Position numbers and translations under genes: made by a program. This document shows, piece by piece, positions 50,915 to 59,994 of a stretch of 64,000 bases of DNA. The stretch is from NCBI GenBank assembly GCA_964036275.1, contig OZ038433.1:36613336-36677335 (forward strand), written 5' to 3'. Origin of the DNA: Litoditis marina. Its lineage: Eukaryota; Nematoda; Chromadorea; Rhabditida; Rhabditidae. Numbering within the stretch: position 1 is the first letter of the stretch; every line of letters begins with the position of its first letter. The notes under the pieces are model-generated. The model saw nothing but the letters and a program-made list of their open reading frames with translations. It had not been told where the DNA came from and searched no databases.

Positions 50915-53900
50915 ATGGCCCTCACGTCACTACGATTTCTCATCACCACCGCTTATGGCGGTATATCGATGGTAGCATACGCCGTTGTTGCTTTCGTGCT
51001 GCTGAAGAACCGCAAACAGTTCAAGGGATCCTTTTTCACTCTCTACCTGCTTTCTTCGTTTATCGTGAGTTGGTGAACTGTGAAATAAGGAATTTGTGAG
51101 AAACAATGTAATTCTAGAGTGATTTTCACACAGTTATCGGAACACAATAGAAACCCAGTGAGTTTCGCAAAACAATACTCAACAGAACGGCCATGTACCG
51201 TTGTGGCCTGTGTTTCTTTGTGCGACCCCTATCCTCCTCAAATGTGGCAACTTCCAAAATGATGCGTGCAACATAAAAACGTGTGTTATGAAAGTCCAGT
51301 TTGGGAGCGTGCCAATACAATTGTTTACTTGTGTACGTTTATTGAATAGAACTCCGCATACGCTTTTTCACGTCTATTTACTTAAACATCGAAAACCATC
51401 TGTAAACCCTGTAATTTCACTGGAAGTCTGAAATATAATTCTAGAAGGGTGAGGACCATAGATCATATGTGCTCGTTACAGAATGTGGTGACCTACCTCA
51501 ACTCGTTCATAACTCTCCGTCTCCCGCAAGCTACTTGCGGAGAGTGTATTCTCGCCCCGTTTTTCGCAAAGGGATCGTTTTTCGGGCTAGAGCTGTTCAA
51601 TTTGCTGCAATTCCACTGCGCCTACCTTCAGTATATTATGATATTTGTGACTTCAGTGAATCGCTGCACTTCCATTTTCAGCCCAGTGACGTACAGTAAG
51701 GCAGGTTCAAAATGATGCATTCTCCTCTATTCAGGTCGGAATGAGCTAACTATCTCAATTACCTGAACCCAGAATTACTTTTCATTGGAAACCTGAACTT
51801 TAGATACAGTGAGTCAATTGAACTTTGTGTTGAATCCCTTTCCTAATACTTTTTTACACAATTTCAGATGTGGTCGCCTACCATAATAGTGTTGGTTGTT
51901 CTGGCCACGTTTCTGCTTCCCCTACTCGCCACTTTCGAAGTGCTGATCGGCCAATCGACATATTTGTATTCGAAGGATCTCGATGGATTTATAATACTAT
52001 CCTCAGTGGTAACAAGCCTGTTCTACCGGACCTTTTCATTTTAGAAATCTCTTTTTTTACCGTCCAGAATCTCAATAAAAACAATAACAGCTAAACGCTG
52101 AAATGGTCCATATTCAATAAAGACGATCGATATTTGATATAACTTCTTAATTAAGGACGATCCATCAACGGTTTGATCAATCTTATAATTGAAACAATAT
52201 CCTGTTTCCAGAGTGCTTTGCTCATGTTCAGTTATATTATTCCTTTTATGATTGTTTTCACCGTACTCTCCACCGTTGTAAATACGGCCGCACTGTGTCG
52301 TCTAGTATTGGTGGGTTATTCCAACTCAATAGAAAACACCAAGTTTTGGACATTATTTTGTGATCGATTATGATCCTGAGCCCTGTTTCCATTTTCTCAG
52401 AGGGGTTCAACTGACCCAACCCTCTGAGAAAAACCCTAAAATCGTCTTGAATCAGGGTCGAAACGATTTTTGAGTACATCTTTAACTGAGCACATCCATA
52501 TAACTATAACATCCAAAACGTGCTTGTGACACAATATATTTTGTTCAAATAAATAACCTAAGATGATAATTTAGTTGAATTCGAGCAATACCTTGGTTTT
52601 GGTCGTTGAGCGAAAAACGTTGTGCAAACTAACATAACACTTACACAAACACATTCATATGTGTGTAGTAGCAGAAACTAAGGTCTTAGTGGATAACAGT
52701 AAATCACTGTGATGATTGTTTATATACGAAATGATAAAAAGTAGTCGATCAGAGTGTTTTCCTGATTTAAATTTGTTTTCAGTTTGGAATGAAAAGTCCA
52801 CAACAAGGAACGCGCAGAGCCGAGCTCAATCTTCTTTGGATGACTATCATCAACTTCACAATACAGTTGCTCACTACAGGTGTCACGGTGTGTTCATTCA
52901 CATTTTTGAGTGTTAGGTTTAGTTTATGTGAATCATATGTCTAAAGAGTGGAACTACGGCGAGGAGAGCTTGCTGTTGAATATAGGAAGTGAACAAGTCT
53001 TCGTTGTAGTTTAATCTCGGCAAACAATTTCACGAATTACGGCAAAAAAGCTAAGGAACCAAACTATCAACACGGCTAGGAAACGTATACCGTTCAGTGT
53101 ATACGTTTGCTTCGAAAAGAGCAAAACCTATGAACATACTCTCCCGGGGGAAAATAGACCCAATAAATATAAGTGTATACGTTTGATCAGAACATTTCGA
53201 TGGAGTTAGGAGTATAACCAGTACTGTTGAAATGGTTATATTTATATATGGTGAAGTGAAACAAGGCTTCATTGTCTTATGCCAAGTGAAACTAGGTTTC
53301 ATTGTCTTACGCGTTTGGGAGACCTATCGCGCGGAGCGCGAAGCGCTCTGCGTGAGTTGTCTTTGGTTTGGCCATTGCGGACTCGTTTTTTTCCTTTTAA
53401 TTACCAAAAAGCTTCCAATATAATCGTTTTTTGAAAACTAAAATGAGAAAACGTTAGAGAATCACGAGTTAAACATTGTGTGAAAATTTCAGCCAAATTT
53501 TTTTCGCCTGAGTTATGGTTTCGTGTCGTTGTTGAAAAGTTCCGCCGTAATTCGTCCCTCGTCACTCGTCCCTCACGGAATTCTGTCCGCATCGTAGTGG
53601 AAAAACTACTGAACCAATTTGGCTGAAATTTGGAACATCTATTCTATGCCAAAAGTTAGCTCGTCGCGCCAAGTATGAAATTATATATAATCTCTGGCGC
53701 CGGGCGCGGGCGCCAATAGGCGCCAAAAACCACTATTGGAAAAACTACCGAACCGATTTAGCTGAAATTTGAAACATGGGTTTTAATGCAAAATTTAGCC
53801 CGTCGCGCCGAATATGAGATGTATAGCTCCTCATTGGCGCCGGGCGCGGGCGCCAATAGGCGCCAAAAAACCACTATTGGAAAAACTACCGAACCGATTT

Positions 53901-55935
53901 AGCTGAAATTTGAAACATGAGTTATAATGCAAAAGTTAGCCCGTCGCGCCAAATATGAGATGTATAGCTCGTCATTGGCGCCGAGCGCGGGCGCCAATAG
54001 GCGCCAAAAACCACTTTTGGAAAAACTACCGAACCGATTTACCTGAAATTTGAAACATGAGTCATAATACAAAAGTTAGCCCGTCGCGCAAAATATGAGA
54101 TGTATAGCTCCTCATTGGCGCCGGGCGCGGGCGCCAATAGGCGGCAAAAACCACTATTGGAAAAACTACCGAACCGATTTAGCTGAAATTTGAAACATGA
54201 GTTATAATGCAAAGTTAGCCCGTCGCGCCAAATATGAGATGAATACATCATCATTGGCGCCCGGCGCTGGCGCCAATAGGCGCCAAAAACGGCAAAACAC
54301 TATTTATCGTCAACTAAAATGTTGAACACTAATAGAAATTGAATAATTTGGTGGAAAGTGTGAAAGTCTTTTTCCAAAACTGAAATTTTTCTTCTGGCGC
54401 TCGAACCAGGCGCCAGATGGCGCCAAAACCCAAACTCACGACTGCGTCAATGGAATCGTCTGAAATTCGGTACACTAAATAACTATCACATGGCAAGTAA
54501 GATGCTCAATCTGAAAATCAAAAAAGTTCTGTTGGCACTGTGCGCTGGCGCCAATTGGCGCCAAAGTTGGAAAAATATCAGTTATCGTCAATCAAGTTAA
54601 CAGATATTGGATATTCCAATGTGAAATAAAGCTCCACAAATTCAAAACCGAATTTTATCGTCTGGCTCGGAACAGACGCCAAATGGCGCCAAAACAAAAA
54701 CACACGAAACTTACAATTGAATAGTTTGAATATTGCTCCAATCAGTAATTGACACATGTAGTGTGTAATGGTAGCTCAAAAACCTAGAAAATTTCGTTTC
54801 GTTCTGGCGCCAGACGCGTGTGTCAATTGACGCAGGAATGAAAAAAAAGTTTCAACGAAGGTTTTTGATGTGGTATTGGAAATAATAGCTATATTGTAAG
54901 TGAGTTGGTGTCTCTGATTGTAGATTTGTCAATGGCGCCAATCCCCATCGCTTATCGCCGCTAAAAGCGGTGTACATGTCAATCGGAACGTTTAGCGTTT
55001 TTGTTCAGTTGTTGATGGTCACCGAGCCAGTAACCTGCGTTATATTACAACATCAGCAATTTTATGGTCTGCATTCGGCTTCGTGCACACACAAAACTGA
55101 GATTTCCATAATAATATAATGAGTTCACATCCACTCTGTGAATAGGCAACATATGAAGTTGTAGGAGTACAACTAGCAAAAAAAGGACAATTAGTAAAAA
55201 GTGGGGGAACCAACAAATGTGTGAGTTGTGTTTGGTTCGACCTCGATATCAGCAAAAAGTGAACGATACGAATTGCTGTGATACTGTAGCAGAAGTACTC
55301 AGCAAAAATAGAACAATACAAATTTTGCACAATGGTTCACAACGCACGCATGTTGTCAAAGTACACATGAAATACCCTTCGGCAATTTCTGAAATATCAT
55401 GCGGGCTTCGTGAACCATTGTGCAAAATTTGTATTGTTCTATTTTTGCTGAGTACTTCTGCTACAGTACCACAGCAATTCGTATCGTTCACTTTTTGCTG
55501 ATATCGAGGTCGAACCAAACACAACTCACACATTTGTTGGTTCCCCCACTTTTTACTAATTTCCATTGCTTTTTGAATCTGGTCATGATTACTATCAACG
55601 TTGGTCACAAATGATACTCTCCCCGCCATCTTTCAAACCTAAATATTTAATTCATAGAAAACTGAACGAAAACTGAACGAAAACTGAACAATACATTCGC
55701 AGAACGTTGAGAAAGGTATACGAAATTTCAGGTACTACTCCTCAAGGGAAAAGTAGATGGTCCGATCCGCACCTATGGTCAACTGCTTCTCCCTTTTATG
55801 AGTGATGGTCTCACTCTACTATCGCCCTTCCTTCTCATTCTATTCAGTTCTAAACTGAGGGAATGCATGTTTTCTGGTGAATCGTCGACTATTCGTCTCT
55901 TCGTTTTAAGCACAACTGGGGCAGGAACTAAATAG
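50915..55935 (+). CDS. Chemoreceptor 2, Srg/Srv-like 7TM protein, 305 aa
   Basis: Exons: 50915-51064, 51482-51700, 51868-52008, 52212-52310, 52783-52887 and 55732-55935, all phase 0 and at the same positions as in receptors 1 and 3. Seven membrane helices; TM3 ends NRCTSIFSPVTYSK followed by MW, and TM7 ends SDGLTLLSPFLLILFSSKLR. Expected role: ciliary G-protein-coupled chemoreceptor, ligand unknown. Intron 2 has a GC donor (AAG then GCAGGT at 51701), because neither nearby GT (51696 or 51705) keeps the conserved frame. Intron 5 is 2.8 kb and filled with a tandem array and a large palindrome. An 84-nt part of exon 6 is identical to receptor 3. An acceptor (TCAATAG) lies 2 nt before the ATG. 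Confidence 0.88.
51701..51867 (+). other. Non-canonical GC-AG intron in receptor 2
   Basis: Homology with receptors 1 and 3 places the exon 2 end after the Lys codon AAG at 51698-51700 and the exon 3 start at 51868. The intron then begins GCAGGT and ends TTTCAG. In the paralogues the same junction is AAG followed by GTATAG or GTCGGT. Using GTAAGG at 51696 or GTTCAA at 51705 would shift the frame. GC-AG is the main tolerated donor variant in nematodes. Confidence 0.65.
53321..53360. repeat. GC-rich 11-bp hairpin
   Basis: GCGCGGAGCGC and GCGCTCTGCGT, separated by GAA, form a near-perfect stem (about 53329-53353). It lies 240 bp before the GGCGCC array in intron 5 of receptor 2 and just after two copies of GGTTTCATTGTCTTA-like sequence. 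It may be a terminal hairpin of a transposon such as a Helitron, but the CTRR end is not evident. Confidence 0.4.
53590..54960. repeat. Tandem array of 140-bp units with GGCGCC hairpins in an intron
   Basis: Five units start near 53593, 53733, 53875, 54015 and 54155, with spacing of 140-142 bp. Each unit opens GGAAAAACTACCGAACCGAT, continues AGCTGAAATTTGAAACATG, and ends with ATTGGCGCCGGGCGCG followed by GGCGCCAAT. The last two words form a 9-bp perfect hairpin in nearly every copy. From 54300 to about 54960 only scattered GGCGCC words and diverged pieces remain. The array sits wholly in intron 5 of receptor 2. Confidence 0.8.
55189..55561. repeat. Large palindrome, 152-bp arms, 69-bp loop
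   Basis: Left arm 55189-55340 and right arm 55410-55561 are reverse complements along 152 bp, with one mismatch that I can see (T versus C near 55282/55468). A 69-bp loop separates them. A transcript of the receptor 2 pre-mRNA would fold into one long double-stranded hairpin. No clear target duplication flanks it. Arm-derived open frames appear on both strands, because each arm encodes the same peptides. One minus-strand frame (55249-55629) starts MAGRVSFVTN and contains MCELC, but the frame is a consequence of the fold. Confidence 0.9.
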
Positions 55936-56530
55936 GACTCATTTTCCCTCATTCCATGTTTTTACATACATTTTTTTTTACAAAAGTGATAACATATTCA
56001 AACCAAAAAAAAACAATGCATTGAATGTTCAGTTGTAAATATTGTGTACTGGCGTTTTTATTATATCTCTTCGGTTAGTTGTATTTCTTCCAAAGCTTTA
56101 ATCAGTGTTCAGTGATCTTACAAAGGATATGTGTTCTTCAATAAACGAACAAATGAACTTCTCACTATTATTCAATAAAATGGGAAATAGGAAAGGAGAC
56201 GAGGAGTAAAGTGGACGAGAGTGTGGCAGATATATATCTGGTAAAACGATACATCTTGGTTGGGCTGGTCACATTGCTAACTAAAACCGTTTAAATAACG
56301 CTACTAGTGATTTTAGTGATGTCTGTACTTGAAAGTATGGTTTTGCTGTTAATTATTTTGTTAAGCATCGTCCCCTTTACCCATCCTCACGTTTGCTATC
56401 GGCCCAATACAATTGGTGCATTTGTGAATTGACCCGATTCTCACGCACGCTCGACGTCGTGTTAGACGAACGAGGCATCTGCTACTCAACGATGTGTTCA
56501 TGAAAGGATCACGTAATCATTGGTGTGTAC

Positions 56531-57074
56531 TAGGGTGGTTAAGGAATTGAATTGAGTTGGAATTAGAGCAGAAAAGAATTGAAAACCAAATCCAAAGAAT
56601 TGGATTGAATTGGTTTTTGAGTGGAACCAATTCCTAAGAATTGAATTGAATTGAATTGGTTTTTTTAAGAGAAAATCGTAATTGAATTGAATTGGTTTTT
56701 GACAGCCAGAAAAAAATGGAATTGAATTGAATTGGCTTTTTAGAATTGGTAAAACGAATTGGAATTTGAATTGGAACAAATTTTAAACGTGTTGAAATCG
56801 ACAGTTTCTCGGTGTTTTCTATCTTGTTCAAATGTATTTGTTGTAGAAAGCAACAGAAAAACTGTTCACCGGCCTTTTTTGCAGAAAAAATGCCTCAAAT
56901 ATTGAAATTGAAATTGATTTTTCAAGAATTGGTCGGAATTGGTCGGAATTAGAATTGAATTGGATTGGTTTTTGAAAACATTGAAAGAATTGGAAATGAA
57001 ATTTCGGAATTTTTCGAGAATTGGTTGGAATTGGAATTGAATTGAATTGGTTTTGGAATTGGTTAACCACTCTA
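56531..57074. mobile_element. hAT-like MITE with GAATTG-rich interior, copy 2 (544 bp)
   Basis: Left end TAGGGTGGTTAA, right end TTAACCACTCTA (11 of 12 complementary). The exact 8-bp duplication GTGTGTAC is at 56523-56530 and 57075-57082. The same GAATTG-rich arms and a conserved core (about 56780-56895, including TTTGTTGTA, GCAACAGAAAAACTGTT and GCAGAAAAAATGCCT-like words) tie it to copy 1. No transposase. Confidence 0.85.
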
Positions 57075-57236
57075 GTGTGTACCAACGAAGTCAGCAGACC
57101 AACAAATCATGAGGAGATGCACGACTAGTCTTCAATTATTTTCGACAAATATCGTATTTGGTCTGAAGTGAATTCGGACCGGAGTACTACGTCAACCAGT
57201 GATCACTACATTTGTTCGAAGTGTTAAGATGAATGA

Positions 57237-57638
57237 ATGTTGTTTTTCACTCGTTGTGTTAATTTCAAACTTTCGAGTCTCCGCAACGGAAAAAAAACCG
57301 AATTGTTCGAATCCACTATAACAAAATTTTATCTTCAAAACACAAAAAACCTGTCAAATTTGTCTGATACACTACAAACTAACAGTGTACTAAATGCAAA
57401 TTCAATCAATGTTAGTTGTGAATGTAATTTAAGTACTGTTCGAAAACATGTTTTTCCCTACTGGATGGAAATTTGGTACCGTCAACCGGTGGACGCAAAC
57501 AAACAATTACCCGCATGGTCCCCATTTTCGTTTGCAAATTGCTCCGCCGAGACTCATACTCAATTACTTCGGAAGATTATAGTCTTCGGTGTTCAGGACA
57601 CTTTGCCGTTAATTCATCGACGTTTCATAGATTTCTAA
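57237..57638 (+). CDS. Unrecognised open reading frame, 133 codons
   Basis: An uninterrupted frame that starts a few bases after a TTAAGATGAATGAATG context. It contains Asn/Ser/Leu-rich sequence followed by WMEIWYRQPVDANKQLPAW and a short Cys pair (CEC). No signal peptide, membrane segment or domain is recognised. A second frame overlaps its 3' half. It may be a chance ORF or an exon of a decayed gene. Confidence 0.2.
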   Translation: MLFFTRCVNFKLSSLRNGKKTELFESTITKFYLQNTKNLSNLSDTLQTNSVLNANSINVSCECNLSTVRKHVFPYWMEIWYRQPVDANKQLPAWSPFSFANCSAETHTQLLRKIIVFGVQDTLPLIHRRFIDF

Positions 57639-59129
57639 CAAGTTTTCATTTCATCAGACATCATAGCAATTCTCATTATAAATTATATTTTGAGCCGAAT
57701 TCCTGGTCAGCAGTCAGAAAGTAAAGTACCTGACAATCAACTCTACACAATAGAAAAATTAGGAGACAAATGGTTGATGAACCTTGTTTTGCATACTTAT
57801 TTACGAAGTACTATGTTTCATGCTGGAAATCACCAAAAATCTATATCTGATCTTTGATCTTTCACATAACAAATGTATACTCAGTAGGTCCTGACACATT
57901 TTGTGTCACAATATGAATAGGTCAGGACCATTTTCAAACAGTTCGGAAATCCTAAAAAGTTCCGGAAATTTCTCAAACTCTGAGGAAGTTGGGAAATTTC
58001 CAGCGATATTGAGCCAGTAGTAGCGGCTCCTGGAGAATTCAAACAGCCAAAAGTTTGACAGTCATATCTTTAACATGGGCGGTATGAGGAATGAAAGTAA
58101 CCAAATTTTTCACTTTTTCCTAATTCATGTAACTCTTTTCGGAAACGTTTCCGGCAAAAAGCGCTCGATGGATTTAATCATTCGCAGTAGACAGGTTTCG
58201 GTGCAGTATCTCCATAATTTCGCTCGCCAACTTGAGGCCTAAAAAATCAATAAATCGATATCATTGATTTTTCCTAACAGCACGACCTTAGAGTTTGGTG
58301 ACATAATGGTCTTGCTGGTTAGTCGTCATCGTTCAACTCAAAGTCACGTACCGTCCCGTTACGTTATTTAGTCCAAATATTGAAAGGGTGGTGAAGTTGG
58401 TAACTAAGTGGCCAACCTAAGCTTAGATGCACGATCAGATTGCGCTCCCCACTAGCATGACTTCGCCACTGTGCCATTATCCAATCTGTGTTTCTGTTTA
58501 GTTAATTTTTGTGGAAAATCGTTGCCATTCATATTTTCCCAAACTTCCCAGTGGTAGTAGTGAGAATCAGAAAGAGAATAATTATTTGGAACGATACGGA
58601 GCGAAATTGCGTTGCTACGTATCTGTTTTGAAGGTTAGCATGGAATTGCTCGTGACCTTTTCACAATCAACGACGTACGACAACCTTCACTTTAATTATT
58701 TTTGTAGTCGGTCTAATCGGATACAAATCTTCGCAGTTATTAGCAAACTTTTATAGCTTGCAAAGCCCGGCGGAAGTTTCGAGTTCAGCCGTCTGAAGTT
58801 TTTTAGTTGTGTTCTAGTTATGCTCGCTTCAGCTCTTCTATTGTTCTGTCGATAGAAAACAAAGTTTTCACTAACACGTAGCGTGCCGGTTCGACTCTTT
58901 AAGCTGCTATTATTTAGAAAACTCTGTATTCCTGCCCATAGATAGTACTTGAAACTTAAATAATTGTAAAGTCAAACCGTCGCCCCTGGTTGCATACAGT
59001 GAACGAAGTCAACTAGAGAAAGTTAGGAATGAACTATAAACTGATTGGCAGAACGTGTCGGTCTACTATTCTGCTTCCTACTGTGTGTTCAAATTGTCAC
59101 CATACCTCGTGAAGGAAAAGTTACAACTA

Positions 59130-59363
59130 ATGTTGGTACATGCGCTACTAAACCTTTGTTTAATCATGTACAGTCAATGTACGTTTTGTGAGAGCGCCCA
59201 AAGCATCTGCGTATCTTCGATCTACAAACTCTCGTGCGTTGGTCGTCCTTGTTTTGGTGACACTAAGAATATACTGTGGTGGTGCGAATGTGAAAAATAT
59301 GAACTCGAAAATCGTTTCAACACTGACTTAAGGCCTAATGAAAGAATACTAAGAGTACACTAA
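59130..59363 (+). CDS. Possible small secreted Cys-rich protein, 77 aa
   Basis: Starting at the internal ATG (59130), the frame encodes a hydrophobic leader (MLVHALLNLCLIMYS) and then about 60 residues with seven cysteines (C-x2-C-x6-C-x8-C-x4-C-x10-C-x-C, ending WWCECEKYE), followed by a charged tail. That layout fits a small secreted disulfide-rich peptide. The longer frame from 59055 lacks the leader at its N-terminus. I cannot assign a family, and no splice signal or homologue in the window confirms it. Confidence 0.35.
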   Translation: MLVHALLNLCLIMYSQCTFCESAQSICVSSIYKLSCVGRPCFGDTKNILWWCECEKYELENRFNTDLRPNERILRVH

Positions 59364-59994
59364 TAAGAACCTAATAGGAATACACTCGTTGTTAATCTCA
59401 TAGCAAAACGTACCACTCTTTAACCTTTCTGTTTTTCTACTCCCTGTGGCGTGCTCGATCAATTATTGATAATTACGAGATCCTAATGTATTTATAAATT
59501 TTAAACTAATCGAATCAACTGTTGACCCATATCACTTCTCGAGGGAAATCAGATTAAACTGCTCAAGTTCTAACCATTCCCAAGTGTACTTTCGCACCTT
59601 TGCTGATTTTTCAGTACGGTACCGTTGAACTTCACTACAGCACGTTTCAAGAATATTGTCCAGGAGGATTTTAAGTCGAACTCGAAACTCGACTCGACTC
59701 GGCTCCAAAATAGTTATTGTCTTTTGTCGAGAATCAAAAATAGAAGAATGAAGACCGCAGCCGTTTTTCCCCAGAAACTCGGCTGCAGCGAAATTTTATA
59801 TGGTCGCTGCGGTTTTTGGTTAGTGGTTACGCTTAAAATACTCTGGTGACCGGAAACTAAAACGACAAAACGTTAGATATTGTCTTCGTTTCTGGTGCTG
59901 TGTGAAATTCTGTCACACCCGATCACTACAAACGGGACAATGTGGATTCATCTCAGAATAGCAAGGACCGCTTCATTCCGATAAACTACCAGAG

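Larger units (their letters stand above)
55936..59994. other. 4-kb spacer between receptors 2 and 3
   Basis: Holds a GAATTG-rich MITE (56.53-57.07 kb), an unrecognised 133-codon frame at 57237-57638 and a small Cys-rich signal-peptide ORF at 59.13 kb. Receptor 2 poly(A) signals could be AATAAA near 56139 or 56173. The rest is AT-rich without structure that I can name. Confidence 0.5.

Noticed and set aside
55040..55629. Several overlapping frames encoding the same peptide on both strands
   Set aside because: They follow from the palindrome, where each arm is the reverse complement of the other; this is not duplicated genes.
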